Of a DNA stretch of 64,000 bases, positions 9,070 through 18,072 are shown one piece after another; position 1 is the first letter of the stretch; each line of letters starts with the position of its first letter. Source of the stretch: Methylicorpusculum oleiharenae (GTDB lineage: Bacteria; Pseudomonadota; Gammaproteobacteria; Methylococcales; Methylomonadaceae); the NCBI RefSeq assembly GCF_009828925.2, contig NZ_WUTY02000001.1, positions 3,440,492 to 3,504,491 of the forward strand. The letters are read 5' to 3'. The position numbers and the translations under genes were made by a program. The notes under the pieces were generated by a model. It searched no databases and was not told the DNA's origin. It saw only the letters and a list, made by a program, of their open reading frames with translations.

Positions 9070-10301
9070 AATTCTTTTACTATAAAATGATTGTCCAGTT
9101 TCCAAGTTCCGTTTAAATACAAAAGCCCCCGTTCACTTTGACGAGTTATTTCATATTCTTCTGAATAAATAACAAAAGGATGAATTCCTTCCTCGTGATA
9201 ATACGCAAAGCCTTCAGAATTGCCAATCCATACTAAAAAACTAAATGATCCAGGTAATAAAGTTAAGCGCTCAATATTTAGCTCAACTTTATGTTCACCG
9301 GGCTCTATATTAACAGCATTATAGGCAGTGTTGTTTGCTGTAATATATACAAAGTCTGTTGAATGGATTCCAAAGTAAAATGTAATGTTTTTTAAAAAGA
9401 TAGTTGTTTTAAATGTTACTTGAAATCGACAAGAAGAAAGGCAGCGAATTTTTTCAACTTCATTGCCTATTTCATCAAATAAGGCTGTTTTTATGTTGGT
9501 TAATTCATCAGGCTTTTGGTGACAAATTGCACGCTTTGACGCTTGGGTTTTTATTTGTTCATTACTTTTGCAAATAAATTCATTTACTATCGTTGAAGGA
9601 CTTCCATCAGACATAATTCTTCCATGGTCAAGCCAAATGAGTCTTTCGCAAATACGTTCCATTTGCCTAATATTGTGACTAACTATTAAAACAGTTTTAC
9701 CTTGTTTTTTAATCAATCTCTCCATCCTATCAAAACACTTCCGCTGAAATGCTAAATCACCGACAGAGAGCACTTCATCAATAATCAAAATGTCCGCATC
9801 CATGCTGGTCGCAATGGAAAAACCGAGTTTAACCGTCATGCCTGAGCTATAGCGCTTTACAGGTGTATCAATAAATTGTTCCAATTCCGAAAACTCAATA
9901 ATTTCATCCAATTTTTGTTGGATAATTTTTTTTGGTATCCCAAGTATGGCACCATTTAAAAATATATTTTCCCGTCCGCTAAGCTCCGGATTTACCCCCG
10001 CGCCCACTTCGATCAATGGCGCGATACTGCCACGCACAATGACTTTTCCTGCAGTTGGTTTACTGATGTTGGCCAAGTGTTTCAGCAAGGTGCTTTTTCC
10101 TGCGCCGTTATGACCAATAATGCCAACTACTTCGCCTTCCTCAATAAAAAAATTAACATCATCAAGCGCTTTAAAACGCTCTCGCTCTTGTACGGGGCGA
10201 AATGTCAGATGTCTTAAAGCGTTTAACGCAGTTTCTTTCAGGCTGGTCAAGTGGCCGAGCTGATACTCTTTGGTCAGATGATTAACTTCTATAATCGGCA
10301 T
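9066..10301 (-). CDS. wzt: ABC transporter ATP-binding protein for polysaccharide export (Wzt/TagH type)
   Basis: A 411-residue protein. The nucleotide-binding domain has Walker A GHNGAGKST at 63-71, signature YSSGM at 151-155 and Walker B ILIIDE at 171-176. After residue 240 comes a beta-rich extension of about 165 residues that resembles the Wzt carbohydrate-binding domain, which recognises the modified non-reducing end of the O-polysaccharide. It should pair with the permease encoded at 11.3-12.1 kb to move undecaprenyl-linked glycan across the inner membrane. The two genes are separated by an interrupted nuclease gene, which is not the usual adjacent arrangement. The extended C-terminus and the linked methyltransferase fit a capped-chain export mechanism. 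Confidence 0.88.
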   Translation of the reverse strand: MPIIEVNHLTKEYQLGHLTSLKETALNALRHLTFRPVQERERFKALDDVNFFIEEGEVVGIIGHNGAGKSTLLKHLANISKPTAGKVIVRGSIAPLIEVGAGVNPELSGRENIFLNGAILGIPKKIIQQKLDEIIEFSELEQFIDTPVKRYSSGMTVKLGFSIATSMDADILIIDEVLSVGDLAFQRKCFDRMERLIKKQGKTVLIVSHNIRQMERICERLIWLDHGRIMSDGSPSTIVNEFICKSNEQIKTQASKRAICHQKPDELTNIKTALFDEIGNEVEKIRCLSSCRFQVTFKTTIFLKNITFYFGIHSTDFVYITANNTAYNAVNIEPGEHKVELNIERLTLLPGSFSFLVWIGNSEGFAYYHEEGIHPFVIYSEEYEITRQSERGLLYLNGTWKLDNHFIVKEL

Positions 10302-10397
10302 GGTTTATTAGCTATTGAGTGTTTTGGCATATGGGTAGATAAACGTAGAGATTGAGCCTAACCTCATGGCATCAGATACTGGTTACGTTCAATAAAA

Positions 10398-11273
10398 TTA
10401 AGCGTTTAGATGCTTTGTTAGCCAGTCTTCCAGATCATTGGTTTTTTTTATTTCGAACAGATGGTCGGCCCGGCTTTCAAGTTGTTCGTTATTTAGTTGT
10501 TTAATGCTGTCAATTGTTTGAGCAGAAAGTGTGCCGAACAATCGCTTGAAATGGCGTATCAGGATCTTAGCTTCGCCTTCGTGCAGTCCATCTCGCCTGC
10601 CTTCTTGTAAGCCTTCAGCGAAGACATCTTGGTAAAAACGTGATTGTTTAAGTTCTATATCGTTGTAGCCTAACATTTTTTGTATCTCCTCTCGGCTGAG
10701 ACTGGGTAATTTATAAACAAGAATCGTTTCTACCCATTCTAGCCAATGCGCTACGGTTTGTTGATCGATTTGAATTTTAATACGGTTTACTAGGTTTTGG
10801 GCAGCACTTACGGCTTGTTCTGCATCGATCACTATTATTCATATTAATTGCAGCCCGATTCGCTCTTCGGGTGGATTAGAAAAATCTTCTAAATAGATGC
10901 GTTTGATGCTATTGCTTTCGAGTAAGCTTGCATAATGCAAGCTGCCATCCGTTTCTATTTGGCGAGCCGGATAAATAACGACTGCTTGCCAGGGGTGCTG
11001 GGGTTTGTTCTGATGGAGAAAGAAAAAAATCTCACAAAAGAAACGGCTGTAAAAATACGGATCACGTTGGAATTGTACCTCTACGAAAATAAACGGCAAC
11101 TCGTTCTTTTCAACAGGTGGCGTCATAATGCCGTCGAGGCGAAAAGCGGTCTGTTTGATTTCTTCGGAACGGAAGTCATACTTCTGAGTACTATCAAAGT
11201 CCAGTCCTGCCAACTCCAATAACAGTTCTGGCGCATTTTTAAAGAGCCGGTAAAAGAGACTGTCTGTTCTCAT
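10398..11273 (-). pseudogene. DUF2887/Rpn-type PD-(D/E)XK nuclease, split by an in-frame TGA
   Basis: Two adjacent segments are in the same frame. Residues 1-144 (11273 to 10842) carry the nuclease core: FRLDG with D47 and FVEVQFQRD with E65-x-Q67. The frame then hits TGA at 10841-10839 after GLQLI and continues directly as IIV-IDAEQAVSAAQNLVN to 10398. The second part ends in the EGLQEGRRDGLHEGE helix typical of these proteins. Rpn-like proteins are transposase-derived nucleases reported to promote recombination. The reading frame is intact apart from the single stop codon, so this looks like a recent nonsense mutation or a read-through product. It lies between wzm- and wzt-type genes. Confidence 0.75.
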
Positions 11274-11297
11274 CTTTCGAAAACAATGCTCGTGTTG

Positions 11298-12116
11298 TCA
11301 AATAACATCTGCAAACCAGTTTTCCGCGCGTTTAAAATACCAGTAGCTAAAAGGCAGAATGACGAGGGTCAGGATGGCGCCGGGATACAATGCATCGAAA
11401 TCAGGTGGCAGGCCTTTGAGCATGACGTTTTGAAATGCGTCAATTATCCCTGCCATGGGATTCAATGTGTAAAGCGTATAAAGTCTTTCAGACCATTCCC
11501 CAGCGGCTTGCTCTACGATCAGTTTTTTGTGTACAAGGCTAAGCGGGTAAATAACGGGTGAGCCGTACATTAAAAGCGAAAGTGCAACAGGTAAAGCCTG
11601 GGATACATCGCGGTAATAAACATTTAACGCGGCTCCGAAAAAACTGATCGTCAGCGCTACGATCATTGTGTAAAAGATAATGGCAGGTACCCAAAAAGCA
11701 TAAATAGTTGGCATCATCTTATAATAGACCATCATGCCGGCCAGTATTACGAAACTAATAGCCAATTCGACTAACTTGGTAACCATGGCTGTCAGAGGGA
11801 ATACTTCACGAGGAAAGTAGATTTTTTTTATTAATGCGGCATTCGAAGTGACGCTGTTGACGCCTTCGGACGCTGATTCCTGAAAGAATACCCAAGGGAG
11901 CAAGGCTGCAAAAGTAAGGATAGGGTAGGGCACCTCACCGCTCTCGATGCCGACAAAACTTCTGACTAAAGTAAAAATTAGCATCAGCATGACGGGTTTG
12001 AGCACTGCCCACAAAATACCAAGATAGGCTTGCTTGTAGCGGATGACTATATTCTTCCAGGCAAGAGCAGAGATGAGTTCTCGGTATTTAAATAAATTTT
12101 TTGTAAAAGTGATCAT
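11298..12116 (-). CDS. wzm: ABC transporter permease for polysaccharide export (Wzm type)
   Basis: A 272-residue polytopic membrane protein with about six hydrophobic segments. The N-terminal amphipathic region includes WKNIVIRYKQAYLG, followed by a PVMLMLIFTLV segment, as in the ABC-2 polysaccharide exporter permeases. It is expected to form the inner-membrane channel with the ATPase encoded at 9.1-10.3 kb and to translocate a lipid-linked polysaccharide. The length matches the family (about 260-275). A GT4 gene lies upstream on the same strand after a 174-base gap with no recognisable feature. Confidence 0.87.
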   Translation of the reverse strand: MITFTKNLFKYRELISALAWKNIVIRYKQAYLGILWAVLKPVMLMLIFTLVRSFVGIESGEVPYPILTFAALLPWVFFQESASEGVNSVTSNAALIKKIYFPREVFPLTAMVTKLVELAISFVILAGMMVYYKMMPTIYAFWVPAIIFYTMIVALTISFFGAALNVYYRDVSQALPVALSLLMYGSPVIYPLSLVHKKLIVEQAAGEWSERLYTLYTLNPMAGIIDAFQNVMLKGLPPDFDALYPGAILTLVILPFSYWYFKRAENWFADVI

Positions 12117-12290
12117 TGTTTAATCAGAGCTTAAATTTTAAGACAGGATTAGCTGTTTAATTACAGAGTGTTATGTTAGATAAAAAAGATCTTTCGATTA
12201 TGTTTTTTTCTCTATTCCAAGTTACTAAAGTTGAGCATGATTGAACTAAATGATCTATATGGAATGGCATGGAATTATGGAGTCGTTTAA

Positions 12291-13517
12291 TTAGTAAAGC
12301 ATGCGCTCGTATAAAACTTGAATTTTGTTAGCGTGTGTTTCTACTGAAAAAGTCTTTAGCGCATGTGCGCGGGCGTTTCTCCCCATTGTCAGACGAAGTT
12401 CTTTGCTTTGATAGTATTTCTCTATTTCCGCAGCCAATGAAAGCGCGTCTTGTGGTGTAAAAAGGAGCCCTGTTTTATTGTGTTCCATCATTTCGGCCGC
12501 ACCTCCATGGTTAGGTCCGATTAGCGGTCTGCCCATCGCCATGCATTCGATAACCATAGTCCCGAGTGGTTCGGGGCTGGTTGAGGCTGACACGACTACA
12601 TCCAAGCCGTTATAAACGGGCTCCATTTGTGATAAATGTCCTGTTAAGATAATAATATTTTCAAGTCTTTCGTTTATTACCCGTTTCCGTAAAGCTATTT
12701 CGTAAGGTTTGCATTCATCTGGAGTTCCGCCAATAATCATCATTTTTAAGTTAGGTATTTTGTCCCTTAAAGTTTTTGCAGCATCCAGAAAAATCTCCTG
12801 GCCTTTCCAGGGAATCAAGAGTCCGATGAGACCTACAGAAAAATCGTTTTCATCAATATTAAATATTTTTCTAAATTCGTGAGGATTAGCGTTGAAATTC
12901 AGTTTTTCGAGTTCGATACCATCGTATATGACGTCTATTTTTTCAGCAGGCACTTGGAGTTTATTTGACATACTTTTGGCAACCCAGTGCGATACTGATA
13001 TGAAGTGGTTGGGTAAAGTATAGGTCCATTTCATTAGGTGAGACCCATCTTGATCGCCACGCACATGACACACCGTAGGAATTTTTAAAACCTTTCCGAC
13101 AATTAGGGCGGCACGATTGCATAAAGGCTCATTATTGGCATGAATTAAATCAGCTTTAAAGCGCCAAGCAGTCCAGAGCAGTCTGATAAAAAACGGCAAA
13201 AAGTTAGCGATATCATCGGTTCTAGCTAGTATTTGGTCAATTGCAACACGTAATCCAGGAATTTTATTGAGCCATTTAATATGATCAAATTTTCGGTTTG
13301 CACCCACCACATTTACATATCGATCGGGTATGTGCCGCCAAAGGGCCTCTTGTGCTATTTCTTTATAGTGGGCGCCAGTTTTGCCTGTAACAACCATCGG
13401 GGTAAATTTACTTCGGTCCAGATTTCTAATTAAATGTCGCAAGCAGATGATCGCACCACCGTAGCCGATGCCATTTTCAACATATAAAATACGTTTTTGA
13501 GCAGGAAGGGGGGGCAT
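12291..13517 (-). CDS. glycosyltransferase family 4
   Basis: A 408-residue GT-B enzyme. The N-terminus KRILYVENGIGYGGAIICL is a glycine-rich acceptor-domain start. The C-terminal donor site includes STSPEPLGTMVIECMAMGRPLI, with the EX7E-like pair, and the GGAAEMMEH loop. It is the first glycosyltransferase upstream of the ABC exporter genes and is probably transcribed with them. The ATG at 13517 is followed by a proline-rich PPLPAQKR start, and a slightly later start cannot be ruled out. Sugar specificity is not predictable. Confidence 0.87.
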   Translation of the reverse strand: MPPLPAQKRILYVENGIGYGGAIICLRHLIRNLDRSKFTPMVVTGKTGAHYKEIAQEALWRHIPDRYVNVVGANRKFDHIKWLNKIPGLRVAIDQILARTDDIANFLPFFIRLLWTAWRFKADLIHANNEPLCNRAALIVGKVLKIPTVCHVRGDQDGSHLMKWTYTLPNHFISVSHWVAKSMSNKLQVPAEKIDVIYDGIELEKLNFNANPHEFRKIFNIDENDFSVGLIGLLIPWKGQEIFLDAAKTLRDKIPNLKMMIIGGTPDECKPYEIALRKRVINERLENIIILTGHLSQMEPVYNGLDVVVSASTSPEPLGTMVIECMAMGRPLIGPNHGGAAEMMEHNKTGLLFTPQDALSLAAEIEKYYQSKELRLTMGRNARAHALKTFSVETHANKIQVLYERMLY

Positions 13518-13591
13518 ATATTTTATAAAAAGTAGTATTTGTTTATGTGGTGTTGGGCAATATTAGATTTGATACTGATTTTTTGTCACTG

Positions 13592-14500
13592 CTATTTTTT
13601 TAACACTACCCAGAAACTAAGGCATTTTAAATCTTTAGTTCTGATATCTCTAAATTTGTGATTAAGCTTAGGTCTTATTTGATCTACGACAATATCTTCA
13701 CATTCTTCCACAACATCTAATCGTTCAATTTTAAAAGCTGTTGACTCTATTATTTCTTTGTATTTATTGAGTCGATATCTGTTTGGAACGCCTTTGTTGC
13801 AATACATAACAGCCCAAAGATAATCAGGCCATTTCAGAAAATCGAGTGGGTTATCCTGATGTAAACCGTGACTTTTCAAATCTACTTTGTGTAGAGCAAT
13901 TCCAGATGTTCTTAATGCACGATACATGTCATCAAATGTAGACCTTAAATTATTAACATGTTCTAAAACGGCTCGTGAATAAACAAAATCGATTGTATTG
14001 TTCAGATTAGACAGGCCTTTTTTTGTGATCAAATATTCAATACATTCAGTTCGAAAACCTGAAGAAGGTTCGCCAAATTTATTGAAGCTTTCTTTAGCTC
14101 GATGCTGCTCATCTGGTGATAGTTTTTCAATGATCGAATTAATCGTTTTTATATTAAATTCAGAAAGGGACAGAAGGGGAAATCTGTCAACACAAAAAAC
14201 TTTTTTGGCGCCTTTAGCGTAAAAGATTAATGCTAAGCCAGGAAGATCTCCGGGGCCATATTCCAATAACAGTTTATTTTTAAGGTAATCATTTATATAT
14301 TGTTCTGAAATATTAAGATATTGCAAATAGTCGCTATAGCAGTCAAAAAAATATTCTGAAACATCTCCAAAGTGCTCTTCCTTTAATCCTCTGCCCGTTT
14401 CATTCGTAAAGCGCACGTAAGAATAGGGTGCTAATCCAGCAAAAATATTTGTTGCAATGGCTTTGCTGATGCGAATAACGTCTGATATGGTATTTGGCAT
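13592..14500 (-). CDS. SAM-dependent methyltransferase domain protein
   Basis: A 302-residue protein. LLLEYGPGDLPG (near residue 76) is a glycine-rich SAM-binding motif, KVFCVDRFPLL is the acidic end of strand 2, and FVYSRAVLEHV near residue 180 matches the motif preceding the catalytic helix in class I methyltransferases. The KVDLKSHGLHQ segment is typical of Methyltransf_11/23-like enzymes found in glycan clusters. It is the first gene of the minus-strand cluster as seen here, divergent from a GT2 gene. The substrate is presumably a sugar or lipid-linked glycan, which is inference from context. Confidence 0.75.
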   Translation of the reverse strand: MPNTISDVIRISKAIATNIFAGLAPYSYVRFTNETGRGLKEEHFGDVSEYFFDCYSDYLQYLNISEQYINDYLKNKLLLEYGPGDLPGLALIFYAKGAKKVFCVDRFPLLSLSEFNIKTINSIIEKLSPDEQHRAKESFNKFGEPSSGFRTECIEYLITKKGLSNLNNTIDFVYSRAVLEHVNNLRSTFDDMYRALRTSGIALHKVDLKSHGLHQDNPLDFLKWPDYLWAVMYCNKGVPNRYRLNKYKEIIESTAFKIERLDVVEECEDIVVDQIRPKLNHKFRDIRTKDLKCLSFWVVLKK

Positions 14501-14862
14501 ATTTACTTAGCGATAACCTATTTTTATATGAAGCTCAATTGGCTTTCAGTGTTTTAGTCATTATATGGTTTACATTGATGTACGACATGCTTTACGTATT
14601 TTTCAGCTCTTGCCTAATGGGTATAAGACTGCAACTTCATCACTACGCGCTCTTCAGACAATCGTTGCTCAACTTGCATCGGCTCTTTTTCAAATTCCCG
14701 CTATGTAAATTCTGTTGATCCCGAGTAACGTATAATATCAAAAATTGTCAGCGCCCCAGAACTGAAGACAATTTAAAAATAATTAGATACTTAAGTAATA
14801 TGGATATAGTTTAGACAAAGCTTAAAATTAAGTAAAAAAATTAACTCAATTAGGAGTGTCAT
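14501..14862. other. divergent intergenic region, presumed promoters
   Basis: This 362-base AT-rich stretch separates the methyltransferase gene (minus) from the GT2 gene (plus), so it should hold at least two promoters. A TATAAT-like hexamer occurs at about 14729-14734 on plus, but no convincing -35 box lies at the right distance. Right next to the plus gene is an AGGAG Shine-Dalgarno (14852-14856). No other gene, repeat or RNA structure is recognisable. Confidence 0.4.
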
Positions 14863-15804
14863 GTGTTGCATTTATTGAATGAACCTACTTTTTCTGTGAT
14901 TATTGCGTCTTTTAATAGTGCAAAAACTCTTCCTAGAGCTATTGATTCAATTCAAAAACAGACTTATGTTCGATTTGAAATAATTGTAATCGACGACGGA
15001 TCAAAGGATGACACTGCTAAGGTAGTGGCCCAATATGGTGATAATGTACACTATTTTTTTCAAGATAACGCTGGGGTGTCTGCTGCTCGAAATCATGGCG
15101 TGATGAAATCAAGCGGGAATTGGATTACATTTCTTGATGCCGATGATTGGTACTACCCTGATCGCCTGCAATGGCATGCCGAGATAATTTCTGCGAACTC
15201 TGATGTTGACTTTCTGATTGGCGACTATCATTTAGGAACAGAAGAGGGCAAGGTAATAAATCGATCTATGAATGACACTTCATTTGGACAACAATTACTT
15301 GATGCTGTTGACAATAATGGGACTATTTTCCTGGATAAAGCAGGTTTAGGATCATTAATTCCCTCTTATTTTGGACACACAACAACTTTTACTCTTCCGC
15401 GAAAAACCTTTATGGATTTAGGCGGATATTCAGAGTCATTTAGCATAGGCGAAGATTTACATTTGTTAATTCGTTTATGTGCTAGAAGCAATAGGGTTGG
15501 TGTAGTATGCAAACCCATGGCGTTTTATTGTATTCATGATAATGGATTAATGCGATCTATCGGCGTTCAATCACAATCTAAAGCCGTTGATACATTATTA
15601 TCTCTAAAGCAAGAAATGTATAAAGCTGCATCGCCAATTAAGGAAGGTTTTTTGAAAGTTTTATTGAATCATCGATATGACTGGTCTGTATCTTTACTTA
15701 AAAACGGCAATTACTTTGGGGCTTTGAAGGTTTTTTTACCTTCACTATTTGAGTATCCGTCATTTAAAAGCTTTAAAATGCTGCTCTCTCTAATGAAAGG
15801 ATAG
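14863..15804 (+). CDS. glycosyltransferase family 2
   Basis: A 313-residue GT-A enzyme with FSVIIASFNSAKTL at the N-terminus, VIDDGSKDD at 43-51 and DADD at 92-95. A C-terminal LGGYSESFSIGEDLHL segment is the usual acceptor-side ED motif. I take the GTG at 14863 as start because AGGAG lies six bases upstream. An ATG two bases earlier is in a different frame. It is the only plus-strand gene in the first 22 kb and converges on the EpsI/exosortase pair. Its glycan role is assumed from context. Confidence 0.87.
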   Translation: MLHLLNEPTFSVIIASFNSAKTLPRAIDSIQKQTYVRFEIIVIDDGSKDDTAKVVAQYGDNVHYFFQDNAGVSAARNHGVMKSSGNWITFLDADDWYYPDRLQWHAEIISANSDVDFLIGDYHLGTEEGKVINRSMNDTSFGQQLLDAVDNNGTIFLDKAGLGSLIPSYFGHTTTFTLPRKTFMDLGGYSESFSIGEDLHLLIRLCARSNRVGVVCKPMAFYCIHDNGLMRSIGVQSQSKAVDTLLSLKQEMYKAASPIKEGFLKVLLNHRYDWSVSLLKNGNYFGALKVFLPSLFEYPSFKSFKMLLSLMKG

Positions 15805-15846
15805 ATTTTTATATAAATTAAGCTAACTATTTCCTTGGCGGTATCC

Positions 15847-16461
15847 TCAGATTTGTTCAAAATTTTGTATGGCTTTCAACAAAAGCTGAGCGGTATTTGT
15901 CTCCCTAAAGTTTAATGTGCTTTTGCTGTGATTATCTGAAATATAAAACAAAATCAGCGGCTTTTTTGGGCTGATCAGCAGCTTTAAAGTATCCTGTATC
16001 TGATGTTGAATTGGGTTTTCTATAAATTGTCCGTCATACCAAAGCACATAAGCCGCCAAGCCTGGCTTATTATTATTGCGCAACACATTGACAGGTATTT
16101 TTGGGTTCTCTTGAAGCCATTGAATACCCTCGCTCACCATATTATTTCCGTAAGACAGCGCCAGTTCCGGATGATGATACAGGCGTTTGTGATCGAACGA
16201 TTTTCCGACAAATAAGCGAACTACATGGCCGTCCTCATCCGTGTACATGCGTTCCATCCAGTCATGACAATTAAAGGTTTCCTTTCCCCAGATTGCAAGC
16301 CGGCTTGATGGCTTTGAAACGAAGTTATCTAAAGTAATGGGTATGCTCTCTACAGGTGCATCGTCTTTTGCTTGAAGTCCCAGGTAATTGTGAATCACGG
16401 TGGGGATCAAGGCTACCAGCAACAACGCAATGACGGGTATTGAATATCGGGCAGCTATCAT
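15847..16461 (-). CDS. epsI: EpsI-like exosortase-associated protein (DUF3485)
   Basis: About 204 residues. One N-terminal membrane anchor (IPVIALLLVALIPTVI) precedes a periplasmic domain with a FNCHDWMERMY stretch and a conserved-looking ILFYISD near the end. This architecture matches EpsI, a protein found beside exosortases and in some families fused to them. Start ATG 16461 overlaps the exosortase stop as ATGA, so the two are translationally coupled. A longer open frame reaching to 16599 overlaps the exosortase gene and has no protein-like features. EpsI is linked to exopolysaccharide production with EpsH/exosortase, but its biochemical role is unclear. Confidence 0.8.
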   Translation of the reverse strand: MIAARYSIPVIALLLVALIPTVIHNYLGLQAKDDAPVESIPITLDNFVSKPSSRLAIWGKETFNCHDWMERMYTDEDGHVVRLFVGKSFDHKRLYHHPELALSYGNNMVSEGIQWLQENPKIPVNVLRNNNKPGLAAYVLWYDGQFIENPIQHQIQDTLKLLISPKKPLILFYISDNHSKSTLNFRETNTAQLLLKAIQNFEQI

Positions 16462-17336
16462 TGATGCGACTCGTTCGCCAGGTTTTCGGGTTCTTTGGGA
16501 TTTTGGCCCAGCATGAAAATGACCGGCAATGCGATCATGAACGTCATCAATCCTGAAATTTCGTGGGCAGCTGTGGCCAGTACATCCAGGCCTATCCAAT
16601 TAACCAGTAGAGTCAGTATTAATACTCTTGCAATATTCACGGCGATAGCCAGCGGAGCGGCAATTATCAATAAAAGGATTCTGCGTTTGGTGCTGTTGCA
16701 AAAATAGGCGGTAAGAATCGCTATTGTAACCGCCGCGTACAGGGTAGAAAAACCACTGCAGGCATCGGCGACTTGTAAAGTCCCGTTTTCTACCTGAAGT
16801 ATGGTGCCGGTCGAATAAACCGGAACCCCCAGAGTTTTAAGCAACCAAGCGACTGATTTGGTGGCGATGATACGCAGTCCCATATGAAGTGACTCTGTAA
16901 AAACAAGCGGGATGGGCAGCGTCATCATCAGGATGATCAGGGGGAAAAGAATCGCTTTGCTGCGCTCTATTCCCAGAAATAACAAGGCCAATCCGGGCAG
17001 TGACATGAATAACCCAAATGCCGAGAGCAATTGTGAATTGAGTCCAGTATCCAGCATGTGAATGATTAAGGCCGGAATCAGTATGGCAAACCCCCAGGCA
17101 CTGGTATGTTGGGGTAAGTCCTTGCGTTTTATGAGTTCCTCTCTGACGAGATAAATCACCAGCAGCGTTACGAGTATGCCGTGCCCATTTTGCCAGACGC
17201 TCATTGTCCAGCGACCCCATAGCCAGGACAGGGTCGGTGCAAACACTAAAATAAAGAGAATCGCTACAAATCCTAATAACCACCGGTCACTACTTGAGTA
17301 TTGAGATTTAAGAGAAATTTGTGTATCAGTGATCAT
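16458..17336 (-). CDS. exosortase/archaeosortase family transpeptidase, not XrtA-like at the active site
   Basis: About 292 residues with roughly eight membrane segments. The proposed catalytic triad of the family is visible: Cys193 in VADACSGF, Arg237 in NIARVLIL and His258 in AAHEISGL. Exosortases cleave and anchor proteins bearing PEP-CTERM-like C-termini. From memory, the classical XrtA enzyme has EACSGLRYL around the Cys, so this DACSGFSTLY version suggests another subtype, which I cannot name with certainty. ATG 17336 is preferred to a TTG at 17363 because an AGG precedes it by about seven bases. Its gene is coupled to epsI. A possible client is the VPVPA-CTERM protein at 54.3 kb. Confidence 0.85.
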   Translation of the reverse strand: MITDTQISLKSQYSSSDRWLLGFVAILFILVFAPTLSWLWGRWTMSVWQNGHGILVTLLVIYLVREELIKRKDLPQHTSAWGFAILIPALIIHMLDTGLNSQLLSAFGLFMSLPGLALLFLGIERSKAILFPLIILMMTLPIPLVFTESLHMGLRIIATKSVAWLLKTLGVPVYSTGTILQVENGTLQVADACSGFSTLYAAVTIAILTAYFCNSTKRRILLLIIAAPLAIAVNIARVLILTLLVNWIGLDVLATAAHEISGLMTFMIALPVIFMLGQNPKEPENLANESHQ

Positions 17337-17462
17337 AAACGACCTGTTTGTGTTAGCTATCAATTATTCTATTGGTTAAATACGAAAAGAATATTACCTG
17401 TCATGTAATTATTCAGCGTAGGTTGAATGCTTTTCGCAACCCAACAATTAGCGCTATGGCCT

Positions 17463-17672
17463 TGAAATGTCCTGATTATAAAGCTGTTTCAGCTAACTAT
17501 TCGGACGCGTCATTCCGGCAGGGATTGCCGGAGCCGTCAGACCGCGTTAGCGAATCCAGGTCACATGGATAGCTCGGAGCTTACCATCCATGGCACTGGA
17601 TGCCCGTTTCCCGACGGGCATGACGGGCGCTTATGGATTTAGCTGAAACAGCTTGCTAATCAGGTGAAATGT
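17463..17672. mobile_element. miniature inverted-repeat element (MITE) with 8-bp target-site duplication
   Basis: The element body runs 17471-17664 (194 bp). Its ends are inverted repeats of 26 bp with two mismatches: left CCTGATTATAAAGCTG then TTTCAGCTAA, right the same with GC for TA. It is flanked on both sides by the direct repeat TGAAATGT (17463-17470 and 17665-17672), an exact 8-bp target-site duplication. It codes for no protein. The interior holds a TCCGGCA-gggat-TGCCGGA palindrome. It lies between the exosortase and proS genes. A truncated relative is at 25616-25773 in the opposite orientation. The family of the transposase that moves it is unknown. Confidence 0.85.
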
Positions 17673-17944
17673 TGGGTTGGCTGTCGCCAACCGCAACCTA
17701 CACGTTGCATCACCTTTGTTTTGTTGCTCCGTCAGAACAATTACCCGTATCTTCATTGATTGATGGTCCTAAATTTAGCACAGACTGTGTTTAATCGCTG
17801 GATAGTGAAAAAATATCGGGAAAAACATTACCTCTAAACGTCGTCATCGACACCCCCTCATTTATAAAAGACGACTGCATGAATGCAGAAGGTGGGGGCC
17901 AGAAGCCATGGATGGTGTCGGACTTTCACATCCTTGTGACCTGG

Positions 17945-17967
17945 ATCCCGGCAATCCCTGCCGGGAT
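17945..17967. repeat. REP-like hairpin
   Basis: A 9-bp perfect stem ATCCCGGCA/TGCCGGGAT with loop ATCCC. The same stem occurs in longer form at 25483-25511 and, with one base less, inside the MITE at 17471-17664, so these belong to one dispersed repeat family. Confidence 0.7.
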
Positions 17968-18072
17968 GACGGCGTTAAAGTTCTTTCAACTACTAACGCT
18001 AAAATAGCTTTTTTTAAGGGGGATTTTTGGCGAAATCCTTTTTGTTGTTCGCCGACCCAATGCTCTTCCAAG

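Larger units (their letters stand above)
17364..18072. other. gene-free repeat-rich region between exosortase and proS
   Basis: No credible gene is present in these 709 bases. Besides the MITE, it contains an older palindromic repeat split by it: a CAACCCAACA arm near 17438 and a TGTTGGGTTG arm from 17670. A REP-like hairpin lies at 17945-17967 (ATCCCGGCA, 5-base loop, TGCCGGGAT), and there is a TTTTTAAGGGGGATT stretch near 18010. Short open frames here overlap these repeats and look non-coding. Confidence 0.7.

Noticed and set aside
10839-11273. Two independent small genes in place of the Rpn-type gene
   Set aside because: The second segment continues in the same frame directly after the TGA and matches the C-terminal part of the same family, so a single interrupted gene is more likely.
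14494-14718. Small plus-strand gene of 74 codons upstream of the GT2 gene
   Set aside because: It overlaps the start of the divergent methyltransferase gene and has no ribosome site or recognisable composition; it is better read as promoter region.
16462-16599. Longer N-terminus for EpsI
   Set aside because: It overlaps the exosortase gene out of frame, is Pro/Arg/His-rich and has no start context; the ATG at 16461 gives a clean membrane anchor and an ATGA coupling.
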